From contig LR746276.1 in the NCBI GenBank assembly GCA_902729315.2, forward strand, positions 4,198,169 through 4,262,168: a stretch of DNA of 64,000 nt. The letters run 5' to 3'. The position numbers and the translations under genes are program-made. The notes beneath the pieces were generated by a model, which saw nothing but the letters and a program-made list of their open reading frames with translations, was not told where the DNA came from and did not search any database. This stretch comes from Spirodela intermedia. Taxonomy: Eukaryota > Streptophyta > Magnoliopsida > Alismatales > Araceae. This document shows positions 1-9,341 of the stretch, one piece after another. Each line of letters opens with the position of its first letter. Position 1 is the stretch's first letter.

Positions 1-598
1 GATTTACAGTCTTTATGAGAATTTAAATGAAAATTCTAGAGATCAAGCCTCTTTTGAATTATATGACAAGGATAAGAAGAGAGGAATTTATGAATTGCAT
101 CATGATGATGATTCTAAATTTAGAAATGAGGTCAATCAGATTAATTAAAGATTAGAAAAACTTGATTTACTTATTGAGAATATTAGAAAGCTTCCTAACC
201 TTCAATTGAATGCATATAGTGCTTGTCCTAGGTATGGTGAAAATGACCATTTCGAATTTCAATATCATCCTAAGCAAGAACAAGTGCAAGTACCCCACGA
301 TTTTAGTAAAAATAGGGAATATTTTTTTAATTCTTATAATCCTAATTGGGGGAATAATTTTTCATGGAGAAACCCAAATAATATTCAAAATCCAAAAGCA
401 CTTAGATCCAATTCAAACTCTGAATTTCGTCCAAAACAAGAAAACAGATTTCAGAAAAATCAGTCCTCTCAAACCCAACCTGATACTATAGATATGATGC
501 AACAAATGAGCCAAATGATGCAACAAACTATGAATCAAATGATGTTGCACCAAAAACAAATTATAGAGGCTTTTGAGAATAGGAGAAAAGAGGGACAG
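1..598 (+). pseudogene. gag fragment of an Athila-type retroelement, cut by the window start and by LTR1
   Basis: This is the C-terminal half of a capsid/nucleocapsid (gag) protein of the same family as element A. The frame read from base 2 contains the family hallmarks IYSLYENL, YDKDKKRGIYELHHDDDS, SYNPNWGNNFSW and a Met/Gln-rich tail (MMQQMSQMMQQTMNQMM). A CAA codon has become TAA at 146-148, and a few residues before HPKQEQ are missing compared with element A. The frame stops abruptly at 598, where a complete LTR begins. Homology to A continues right up to the junction (A has the same GAGGGACAG), so A, or the element it recombined with, inserted here. The rest of this older element is not found beyond A. 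Confidence 0.85.
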
Positions 599-814
599 TG
601 ATAAGTCTTCATTATCATGAGTTAATAATTAGTAAATAATATAGTTTTAGCCTTAACTCGTGATAAATAGACTTATAATTGTGTTAAAGTGTGAAAAGTG
701 GTTTTCAGTTGATTAATGTGATTTTTTGGGTAATTATGTGATTTTATACAAATTTATCTGATTTTTACAGTCTTATTTTTGAGATAAATGAGGAAAAAGA
801 AATAAAAATATTGC

Positions 815-1004
815 AAAATGGGGGGACTTGCCGGCCAGCCGGGCCCGCAAGCGAGTCGGAAGCGCAGTCGGGAGTAGCCACGAGCAGGGGCTCGAGCGGC
901 TTAAGCTTGGACCGATAGGGGCACGTGTGCGCCACTCCCCTTCCACGTCACCGGTGGCCAGCCGGCTGTGGGGCAAGGAGTGGTCGTACACGCGAGAGAA
1001 GGGA
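815..1004 (-). ncRNA. Hypothetical antisense Pol III-type transcript within the LTR
   Basis: This prediction rests on promoter geometry only. On the minus strand a USE (1060-1070) and a TATA box (1029-1035) would place a start near 1004. The first run of four T residues on that strand after the start is at 818-815, giving about 190 nt. The block is GC-rich, unlike the rest of the LTR, and has several short inverted repeats: CCACTCC/GGAGTGG, GCCGC/GCGGC and CCCGC/GCGGG in the better preserved copies. I do not recognise it as a known snRNA, snoRNA, 7SL or MRP RNA. It could equally be a GC-rich LTR segment with no transcript. Confidence 0.25.
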
Positions 1005-1028
1005 CTTTGCCTAAAAAGCTAACATTAC

Positions 1029-1070
1029 TATATATTTGCCTGAAAAATTGGCGCACAACCGATGTGGGAC
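1029..1070 (-). promoter_or_regulatory. Antisense USE plus TATA (plant snRNA-type promoter motif) in LTR1
   Basis: CGATGTGGGAC at 1060-1070 is the exact reverse complement of the plant upstream sequence element RTCCCACATCG. TATATAT lies at 1029-1035, leaving 24 nt between them. In plant snRNA genes about 23-24 bp is the Pol III spacing and about 33-34 bp the Pol II spacing. Motif and spacing are seen directly; activity is inferred. The TATA may also serve the normal sense LTR promoter. Confidence 0.5.
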
Positions 1071-2241
1071 TAAACCCGCGTCACACCTTCCTCAGAAGGG
1101 GCGGACAACCGGCGCGGGTTCGAATCCTCCCAGAGTCAAAATTCATATATTTTTATCTGATTATCGCGACTTTCTTGCAGATCGCCGGTGAAGGATTAAG
1201 CAACCAGAATCGCTGGATCATCGGCGAAAATCTCGTCAACGCGATTTGCGGAGCATTGCTACTAAAATTGCTGAACGATTCGCGATAAAAGGATCGCGAA
1301 TCCATCGAGTAAATCATCTCCGATTGATCGACGAACAAGCCGTCGTCGGGAAGAGGACAATCCGTTGGGAGACGAGTCGCCACCTCCTGAGAGCATACTA
1401 GATGCGATGAAGAGCCTCCTCTTGCTGCGCGGACCTGAGGATGAAGCTCCCTGACACGCGCCCCACCTCCATCCAGCTCCTCTCCGTCGGGTGAGAGCCA
1501 CCGGAGAGCCGCAAAGTCGTCGTTTTTCCGCTCCGCCGGGTGACAGCCGCCGGAGACGATTCGACGACCCACTTCATTGATCTCTAGACTTCGCGAGAAG
1601 ATCTAGATATTGCCCACGTCGTCTTTGTCCAAGGAGAGCCTTCGAGGCCGTGGACACTGCACGACGATCCTCCCGAACGCTCAGGATTCCGGTGCATCGC
1701 CGACGCATCGCCGTCGCGACGCCAGAACTCTGTTTTCCTGCTTTCAACTTACTTTACGCTTCATTTAGTGATAGTTTTTCTGATTTTAATTTACCAAAAT
1801 ATACTTTGTTCTATTACGATTCTTCCAGCTTTTACAGATCTTAATTTGATTAATTAAATCATCTGAAATCGCTTACGTAAGAATCGCCAGGCGGAACTCT
1901 GTTTCCGCCCGATTCGCGTTCGCCAGGTGTTGACGTCATCCTGACGCCCGCACCCTTATTTCCCTTTTTCGTGAATTTTAAATATATTTCCTTTTTTTTC
2001 CCTAGTATAAAATTCATAGAAAATCGTATTCATTGAGAAAAATTCTGAATAATTACTAGATATTATATTACATCCCTGTGATCGACCTGGAAAATTACCG
2101 CTATTTTTGAAATTTTTATTGAATTATAATTGATATATTTATTTAGAAATACTTCTAAATATCTGAAAATTCGTATTTTCTAGTTTTATAAATTTTATAT
2201 TTGCGTGATTTAATATACAACGACTGAGTCACGTCAAATTT

Positions 2242-2259
2242 TGGCGCCGTTGCTGGGGA
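2242..2259 (+). other. Primer-binding site of element A (tRNA-Asp)
   Basis: TGGCGCCGTTGCTGGGGA starts 5 nt after the LTR end. It is complementary to the 3' end of plant cytosolic tRNA-Asp(GUC), with one mismatch (CTGG for CCGG). This primer is typical of Athila elements. Confidence 0.9.
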
Positions 2260-2449
2260 TGTATTGCATAATATTTAGTATTTTTCTATTTTTCTCTTAG
2301 AGTACACAAAAAAAAACTTAACTCTTGTTTTATTTTCTTTTTGCCAATTTTTATTAGAAAAAGGGAACGAAAAGAAGCACGGCAAGGACTGGAGCATCCT
2401 AAAGGAGGGTAACAGTTACTAACTTTTTCCCTCGAATTGATTGATTTTT

Positions 2450-4849
2450 ATGCATGGTAGAAGATCTTTGCATCCAAGGCTAGAAAATCCTTTCAAAAAT
2501 AAAAATCCGAAAGAAAAATTAATTTTGATGGATCCTGAAGGAAGTACAGGTCAAACTGAGAACAATCTTCTGGCCATGAAAAATCATTATATCCCTGATT
2601 CATTTCAAAGAGCATCTAATATTAGAGTCCCATTAGCACCCACTGTTAAATTCGAAATAAATGCAGGAATTTTTCAAATGCTCCCTAATTTTCATGGATT
2701 GCCTTTAAAGGAACCTCATCAGCACTTAGAAAAATTTCATATGGTCTGTGATTTAGTTAATCTCCCTCAAGTTACACCGGAAATTATTAAGATGAAATTA
2801 TTCCCTCATACACTTAGGGACAAAGCTAGTCATTGGCTATCCACATTAGATAGAGAATTAACTAGCTAGAAAGATATAGAACAGGTCTTTCTTCGAAAAT
2901 TTTATCCCTTAGGAAAAACTCAAAATATGAGAAAACATATATGGAGTTTTTCTCAAAGACCAGGAGAAACTTTGCATGAGACATGGGAAAAATTTAAAGA
3001 TTTACTTAGAAAGTGTCCTCATCATGCTATACCCAAGTGGTAGCTCAATAGAATTTTTTATGATGGATTATTAGAACAACATAGAAATATGGTTGATTCT
3101 ATATGTGGAGGAGCTTTTATGGAGAAAACTCCTGATGAGATTTACAATCTTTATGAGAATTTAAGTGAAAATTTGAGAGATCAAGCCTCTTTTGAATTAT
3201 ATGACAGGGATAAGAAGAGAGGAATTTATGAATTGCATCATGATGATGATTCTAAACTTAGAAATGAGGTTAATCAGATTAATCAAAAATTAGAAAAAAT
3301 TGATTTACTTATTGACAATATTAGAAAGCCTTTTAACCCTCAACTTAATTCGAATAGTACATGTCCTATATATGGTGAAAATGATTATTCTGAATTTCAA
3401 TGTTATAATTTAGATCAATCATTTCACCCTATGCAAGAACAAGTGCAAGTAGCTCACGGTTTTAATAGAAACAGGGAACCTTTTTCAAATTCTTATAATC
3501 CTAATTGGAGGAATAATTTTTCATGGAGAGACCCAAATAATATTCAAAATCCAGAAGCACTTAAACCCAATTCAAACTCGGAATTTCGTCCAAAACAAGA
3601 AAACAGATTTCAAAAAAATCAGTCCTCTCAAACCCAACCCGATACTATGGAAATGATGCAGCAAATGAGCCAAATGATGCAACAAACTATGAATCAAATG
3701 ATGCAGCACCAGAAACAAATTATAGAGGCCCTTGGGAATAAGAGAGAAGAGGGACAGCTACCTAGTCAGCCCATAGAAAATCCAGGGAACCGCGCAACAA
3801 TAGGATTTCAGCAAGGGGAGTCTAGTAGTATGAATCTAGGAAAAAACCCACGAAATGAAAATGTTAGGACAGTGAATGCATTAAGGAGTGGTAAGATCTT
3901 ACCTGATCCTTATCCCCAAACATTAGAAGAAAAAGAAAACGTGGACAACCCAAAACAAAATCAAATAGGAGTAGAAGAGGATTTTATAGATTCTACCAAG
4001 GAAATTTCGAAAGAGAGGACAACCATTCCATTTCCTAAAGCTCTAGAGCCTAGACAAAGAAAGAAAAAGGAACACAATGAAGAAATAAAGAAAATTTTAC
4101 AAGATGTGCAAATTAGTCTTCCTTTACTCACTGCCATTGAACATATTCCTGAATATGCTAGAGTTTTGAAAGAAATGTGTACACCAAAAAGGGCACCTAG
4201 AGTAGAAAAATTATCTATGCATGCTAGTGCATTATTATTAAATCAATTACCATATAAATTGAGAGATACAGGTGCCCCTTTAATTTCGTGTGATATTGGT
4301 GGATTCATTTTTCAGAATGCATTACTTGACACCGGTGCTAGTATTAATTTATTACCTGCAAGTATTTGCGATAAATTTAATATTTCTGATCTTAAACCTT
4401 CTACTGTTACCTTACAATTTGCTGATAGATCCATAAAACATCCTAAAGGTATTTTAGAAAATGTGATAGTGACAGTTAAAGGGTGTAAATTTCCAGCTGA
4501 TTTTGTAGTGCTGGAAATGGATTTTAATGGACAGTTTTATGATACACCAATCATCCTAGGGAGACCATTTTTGCATACAGCAAAGATGAATATTGATTTT
4601 CCCACAGGTATTGCAAAAATTTCATGTGGAGATCAATCAGTAGAAATTAAAATTTTTGAGGTACCAAATGATCTTAAGAAATCACAAGTATATGATTGTC
4701 ATACCATAGATCTTCTAGATGATTTTGATGATCCAGATGTTATTGATGACTGTGTGCTGGAAGAATTAGAGGAAATAGAGAATATAAATTTGGGAAAAAA
4801 GAAAGAGGAAGATCATCTGAAATTTACAGTTGAAACCTCTTCCCTCTAG
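2450..4849 (+). pseudogene. gag: gag-protease of element A, broken by two stops and a frameshift
   Basis: This region encodes the particle protein followed by an aspartic protease. The start chosen is the ATG at 2450 (MHGRRSLHP), which is also ATG in B, C and F. The first part runs to 2869, where the Trp codon after RELTS is TAG. A second stop replaces Gln in PKWQLN near 3041. From 3089 the frame is open to 4849 and contains the central gag (IYNLYENL, YELHHDDDS), a Met/Gln-rich stretch at about 3650-3720, and the protease near 4321-4600 with LLDTGAS and IILGRPFLH. The protease keeps its catalytic Asp, unlike the other copies. Compared with the other copies, extra bases near 4815-4830 push pol into another frame, so the family's single gag-pol frame is broken here. 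Confidence 0.88.
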
Positions 4850-7724
4850 TTTAAAATATATATTTTTGGAGGAAAATAATTCATTTCCTGTAATTATCGC
4901 AGCTGATTTGAGTGATGAACAAAAAGAAGAATTATTAGATGTACTTCGAAAAAATAAGAAGGCTATGGGCTGGAAAATGGACGATCCAAGGGGCATTGAT
5001 ATGAGTGTATGCATGCATAGTATATATCTAGAGGAGGGGGCCAGAACTAGCAGGGAACCACAACGAAGATTAAATCCTAACATGATGGAAATTGTAAAAA
5101 AAGAAATTTTAAAGTGGCTGGCTGCTGATATTATTTATCCTATTTCAGATAGCAAATGGGTTAGTCCTACACAAGTAGTGCCAAAACAATCAGGGATCAC
5201 GGTTATAAAAAACGAAAATGGGGATGAAATACAAACAAGATTAACTACCGGTTGGAGGGTTTGCATTGATTATAGAAAATTAAATTCAGTTACTAGAAAA
5301 GATCATTTTCCCCTACCATTTACTGATCAAATTCTAGAAAAATTAGCTGGAAAAAACTTTTTTTGTTTTCTCGATGGATACTCTGGTTATAATCAAATTT
5401 ATATAAACCCTTTAGATCAAGAAAAAACAACTTTCACTTGTCCATTTCGTACTTTTGCTTTTAAACGCATGCCTTTTGGTCTGTGTGATGCTCCAGCCAC
5501 ATTTCAAAGATGTATGCTGTCTATTTTTTCTGATATGATTGGAAAATGCATGGAAATTTTTATGGACGATTTTTCTGTTTTTCGTGAATCATTTGATGAA
5601 TGCTTAAATCATTTACAGCATGTACTTGAGAAATGCATAGAGAAAAAATTAGTTTTGAGTTGGGAGAAATCACATTTTATGGTTAAAGAGGGAGTTGTGT
5701 TGGGTCATATTGTGAGTGAAAGGGGTTTAGAGGTGGATAGAGCAAAAATTGATATTATATCTAAAATGAAACCTCCAAATTCAGTAAAACAGATTAGATC
5801 TTTCTTGGGTCATGCAGGTTATTATAGAAAATTTATTCAAGATTTTTCGAAGATTTCAAAACCTCTCACCATGCTATTATCTAAAGATGTGCCTTTTAAT
5901 TTTGATGAGAAATGTTTTGAGTCTTTTTTCGAAATAAAAAGATTACTTACTGAGGCACCCATTTTACAAGTTCCTGATTGGTCCCTTCCCTTTGAAATAA
6001 TGTGTGATGCATCCAATTATGCAATGGGGGCCGTTCTAGGACAAACAAAAGAGTCAAAACCCATAGTAATTTCATATGCTAGTAAAACTATATCTGATGC
6101 TCAATTAAATTATACCACGAATGAAAAAGAGTTGTTAGTTGTAGTATTTTCGTTAGAAAGGTTTAGATCATATATTTTGGGAGCTAAAATTATTATTTAT
6201 ACTGATCATGCAGCATTAAAATATCTGTTAAATAAGAAAGATGCAAAGCCACGTTTATTAAGATGGATTTTATTGTTGCAGGAATTTGACTTAGAAATAA
6301 AAGATAAAAAAGGTTTCGAGAATGCTATTGCTGACCATCTTTCTAGATTAAGTGACACAGGAATAAATGCAGCACCTTTACAAGATGCATTTCCAGATGA
6401 ACAATTGATGGCAGCTCAACATCAACCATCACCATGGTATGCACATATTGTAAATTTTCTGGTTTCTGGAAAAACTCCAGAACAGTGGGATAAGAACAGA
6501 AAACATCATTTCTTGTCTAAGATTAGAAATTATTTTTGGCATGATCCTGATTTATATTACTTGGGCAATGATCAAATTTTAAGGAGATGTGTTCCTGAAG
6601 AAGAATACCATAGCATTATTAACATGTGCCATTCATCTAATTGTGGAGGAGACTTCTCTGGACGAAAAACAGCTGCAAAAAATTTTCAGTGTGGTTTTTA
6701 TTGGCCTACAATCATTAGAGATTCTATAGAATTTAGTAGAACATGTATTTCATGCCAATCTATAGGTAACATGAGTAAAAAAGATGAAATGCCCATGAGT
6801 AACATGTTAGTAGTCGAAATTTTTGATGTATGGGGAATAGATTTCATGGGTCCCTTCCCATCAGCTGAAAAATATGAATATATTTTGCTTGCTATTGATT
6901 ATGTGTCGAAGTGGGTGGAAGCTATTCCTACTAGAACTAATGATCATAAAATCGTGATGAAATTTGTGCAGGAAAATATTTTTTCGAGATTTGGATGTCC
7001 TAGAGTGATTATTAGTGATGGAGGAACACATTTTACAAATAAAAATTTCAGAGAACTGTTGAAAAAGAATGGAGTACACCATAGAGTAGCCACTCCATAT
7101 CATCCCCAAACAAATGGGCAAGCTGAAGTAGCAAATAGGGAAATTCAGAGAATTTTGAGAAAAATAGTTAGACCAGATAGGAAAGATTGGCCCACAAAAT
7201 TACAAGATGCATTATGGGCTTATAGAACAGCTTATAAAAATCCCATAGGTATGTCCCCATTTCGTTTCATTTTTGGAAAGCCATGTCATCTTCCTGTGGA
7301 AATAGAGCATAAAGCATTATGGGCTATAAAAAATTTATGTATGGATGAAAAATCAGCTGGTGGGCATAGAATTTTTCAGCTACATGAACTAGAGGAGTTG
7401 AGGAATGAAGCTTATGAAAATCATAGAATATATAAAGAAAAAACTAAAACTTTTCATGATAAATATATTAGCAGAAAAAAAATTGATGTTGGACAAAAAG
7501 TGTGGTTATATGATTCTAGGCTGAAATTATTCCTAGGAAAATTAAAATCAAAATGGAAAGGGCCTTATGTGGTGGAAGAGACATATGATCATGGGGCTGT
7601 AATGATTAAAGATCCTAAAAGTGATCACAACTTTAAGGTAAATGGACAGCGGCTTAAACATTACATAGAACATGAACGCCTTGCAGAAAAAGAAATTTTA
7701 TTATTAAAAGAAATTCAAGAGTAA
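4830..7724 (+). CDS. pol: Pol of element A: reverse transcriptase, RNase H and integrase
   Basis: An uninterrupted frame of 964 codons; no independent start codon is implied, because pol is normally made as part of gag-pol. Order: a protease-RT linker; reverse transcriptase with the first catalytic Asp in [12 protein letters not shown] and the active-site FMDD; RNase H with [16 protein letters not shown] and [12 protein letters not shown]; an integrase zinc-binding region (CHSSNCGGD...CISC); the DDE core with [17 protein letters not shown] and [10 protein letters not shown]; and a basic C-terminal region ending near HYIEHERL. In the zinc finger the second His is replaced by Asp (GGD; other copies have GGH), which should weaken integrase. 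It ends just upstream of a conserved hairpin. This is the only pol in the window without a stop. Confidence 0.92.
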   Translation: MKPLPSSLKYIFLEENNSFPVIIAADLSDEQKEELLDVLRKNKKAMGWKMDDPRGIDMSVCMHSIYLEEGARTSREPQRRLNPNMMEIVKKEILKWLAADIIYPISDSKWVSPTQVVPKQSGITVIKNENGDEIQTRLTTGWRVCIDYRKLNSVTRKDHFPLPFTDQILEKLAGKNFFCFLDGYSGYNQIYINPLDQEKTTFTCPFRTFAFKRMPFGLCDAPATFQRCMLSIFSDMIGKCMEIFMDDFSVFRESFDECLNHLQHVLEKCIEKKLVLSWEKSHFMVKEGVVLGHIVSERGLEVDRAKIDIISKMKPPNSVKQIRSFLGHAGYYRKFIQDFSKISKPLTMLLSKDVPFNFDEKCFESFFEIKRLLTEAPILQVPDWSLPFEIMCDASNYAMGAVLGQTKESKPIVISYASKTISDAQLNYTTNEKELLVVVFSLERFRSYILGAKIIIYTDHAALKYLLNKKDAKPRLLRWILLLQEFDLEIKDKKGFENAIADHLSRLSDTGINAAPLQDAFPDEQLMAAQHQPSPWYAHIVNFLVSGKTPEQWDKNRKHHFLSKIRNYFWHDPDLYYLGNDQILRRCVPEEEYHSIINMCHSSNCGGDFSGRKTAAKNFQCGFYWPTIIRDSIEFSRTCISCQSIGNMSKKDEMPMSNMLVVEIFDVWGIDFMGPFPSAEKYEYILLAIDYVSKWVEAIPTRTNDHKIVMKFVQENIFSRFGCPRVIISDGGTHFTNKNFRELLKKNGVHHRVATPYHPQTNGQAEVANREIQRILRKIVRPDRKDWPTKLQDALWAYRTAYKNPIGMSPFRFIFGKPCHLPVEIEHKALWAIKNLCMDEKSAGGHRIFQLHELEELRNEAYENHRIYKEKTKTFHDKYISRKKIDVGQKVWLYDSRLKLFLGKLKSKWKGPYVVEETYDHGAVMIKDPKSDHNFKVNGQRLKHYIEHERLAEKEILLLKEIQE

Positions 7725-7763
7725 GATCAAGGAGTCCAGCTGGAGACATTAAATTCAGCGCTG

Positions 7764-7781
7764 CATGGGAGGCAACCCATG
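7764..7781 (+). other. Conserved hairpin just after pol
   Basis: CATGGGAGGCAACCCATG has a perfect 6-bp stem and a 6-nt loop, 40 nt after the pol stop. The same GGGAGGCAACC core follows pol in elements B (about 17870, with CCC changed to CTC) and F (about 41327-41344). I recall such a motif after pol in other Athila-type elements; its role is unknown. Confidence 0.6.
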
Positions 7782-8049
7782 GTTTTTATTTCATTCTGTT
7801 TGATGTTTTTAATTTTTTTTTAAGCTCTGTTTTTCTTAGATTTTTGCAGTACTTGTTTCTGTATTTGTTTTTTCGAAAAACTGCAGGAGGAGGAGTGTAA
7901 GATGAAGTGGAAAATTAAAAACGAGGTTGAGGTGATGTCTTTCGGAGCTTTATCATTTATGACAACATTTTTAATGCTAAACTTTGCATATATGCATGCT
8001 TCATTTGAAAATTATATTTTCTGCATATTCTGTTTCGATTTTTCTGTGT

Positions 8050-8084
8050 CATTGAGGACAATGTCATTTTTAAGTTGGGGGGGG
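8050..8084 (+). other. Stem motif plus internal polypurine-like tract
   Basis: CATTGAGGACAATG (8050-8063) has a 5-bp stem. It is followed by TTTTTAAGTTGGGGGGGG, which resembles the true polypurine tract at 9331 (TTAAGTTGGGGGG). Counterparts occur in B (about 18135-18175) and F (about 41032-41066). A second polypurine tract could act as an extra plus-strand primer. Confidence 0.45.
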
Positions 8085-8785
8085 AAGTATTCATTATTAA
8101 TTTATGCTGTAGGACGATTAAGAACATGTGTTTGCATTTTATTCAACTTAGAACAGCAACTAAAAAAATAAAAAAAGATCGCCGAATTCGGAAAAATTGC
8201 AACATCTATTTTCTGGTTTTCTGTCAGTAACAACAGACTGTCAAAAACAGCAGACGAAAAAAACAACCCGAAATTTGAAATTATAGAGACCCTTTTCTCA
8301 CATTTCAATCCCCTAGACATATATTACTGAAATTCGAAATTACAGCTATAAAGAAGATAGTTTTGATTTATTTTTGACAAATTTATTGCTGCTAAAAATA
8401 GAACTGAAAACAGAAAACAGAACTGTCAGAACTATCTAATTTATAAATTTCTTACATCATATTGCATGCATGAAAAATTAAATCAATTAGATTGATTGAT
8501 ACCAAAAGATACTAGGAAGATTATTATTGAGTCAAAAGAATGATCTAGTAGCATGAAATGTTGGAATACTCCTTGGATACATGATAGATAACATGGATTT
8601 GATTTTACAGATTTTCACTTCATGATCTTGATGGATAATATTTACTTGATGTGAAAATTTGATTGATCATTTGAGTTTAATGGAGATTTTTGCACCCTGA
8701 TCTATAAGACTTGTGAGGAGAAATCACTTATTTCGAAAAAAAAAAAAAAAGAAAAAAAAGAGAGCAATGTGAAAAATCTAGAAAC

Positions 8786-8932
8786 GAAGAGTACACATGG
8801 AGGGTGTGAGACATCATTCTCATTGTCAAAAATTGTGCATAGAAAAACACTTGCTGAAAAATGAGTGGATAAAGTGAAAGCCCTGAAAATGAAGAGTATA
8901 CATGGAGGGTGTGAGACATCATTCTTATTGTC
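8786..8932 (+). repeat. Two direct repeats of 42 bp, 105 bp apart
   Basis: Copies at 8786-8827 and 8891-8932 share GTACACATGGAGGGTGTGAG and GACATCATTCT, with only a few differences. The same pair is present in B (about 18870-19020) and F (about 40205-40360, reverse), so it belongs to the family and did not arise locally. Confidence 0.75.
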
Positions 8933-9330
8933 GAAATTTATCTATAGGAAAAGCTACTTATCCACTATATATAAAGAAAGAAGAAATATAGTGCAAACTT
9001 CAAAAATCAAGCCATAGAAAAAGGGAAATGTAGGATCAATATTATTCTTAGATGAGTATTGATAATTGGAACATCTTGTAAATACATCTATGAGTGAAGA
9101 AGTGATAAAGATGTGAATAGAAGAAGTGAAGTCTAGATTGTTATTCCAAGGAGTGTTTAAACATTTAAGTGCTTGACATCATTCTTAAATACTTGATATA
9201 AGAATCCAAAGTGTCTAAAGGTGCATCATTTCTAATTGTATTTTTTTCTTTCTGTATTGAAATATGATGTTTGAGATTTGTAAATTTTTATTTTCGTAAT
9301 TCCATTGCTAAGGGACTAGCAATGATTTAA

Positions 9331-9341
9331 GTTGGGGGGTG
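9331..9341 (+). other. Polypurine tract of element A
   Basis: GTTGGGGGGTG lies immediately upstream of the TGATAAG start of the 3' LTR, where plus-strand synthesis would be primed. The same sequence precedes the 3' LTRs of B (about 19423) and F (39801, reverse). Confidence 0.85.

Larger units (their letters stand above)
599..2236 (+). repeat. 5' LTR of element A (LTR1, 1638 bp)
   Basis: It starts TGATAAGTCTTC and ends GAGTCACGTCA, the TG...CA termini shared by the other full LTRs here (9342, 20505 and 46394). It is directly followed by the primer-binding site. It is AT-rich except for a conspicuous GC-rich block at about 820-1000. A TATA-like stretch lies at 1029-1035, and a tRNA-like B box (GGTTCGAATCC) at about 1118-1128. 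An antisense snRNA-type promoter motif is listed separately. Confidence 0.93.
7725..9341 (+). other. 3' internal non-coding region of element A, no envelope gene
   Basis: These 1.6 kb lie between pol and the 3' LTR, where some Athila elements carry an env-like gene. The only open frame of note is 7902-8171 (89 codons, hydrophobic, Phe-rich; NYIFCIFCF, FLSWGGKYSLL). Much of it is recognisable in element F (about 40988-41180), but it shows no known domain. The region also holds a hairpin, an internal polypurine tract, two 42-bp repeats and a poly-A run near 8737-8750. Confidence 0.7.

Noticed and set aside
828-1022. Short frames in the GC-rich LTR block, repeated in every LTR
   Set aside because: They are present on both strands and in several frames, with no start context or domain. 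Their recurrence only reflects the repeat.
1068-1077. CTAAACCC beside the USE as a telomerase-RNA template
   Set aside because: It lies upstream of the promoter motif, not in the predicted transcript, and changes to CTAAACTC in several LTRs.
1153-1572. 139-codon minus-strand frame in the LTR (also 46949-47368)
   Set aside because: It is longest in the best preserved LTRs but broken in the others, and has no domain. It is most likely a chance frame.
8786-8932. Direct repeats as a CRISPR-like or satellite array
   Set aside because: There are only two copies per element, and they are an internal feature of the retroelement family in a plant genome.
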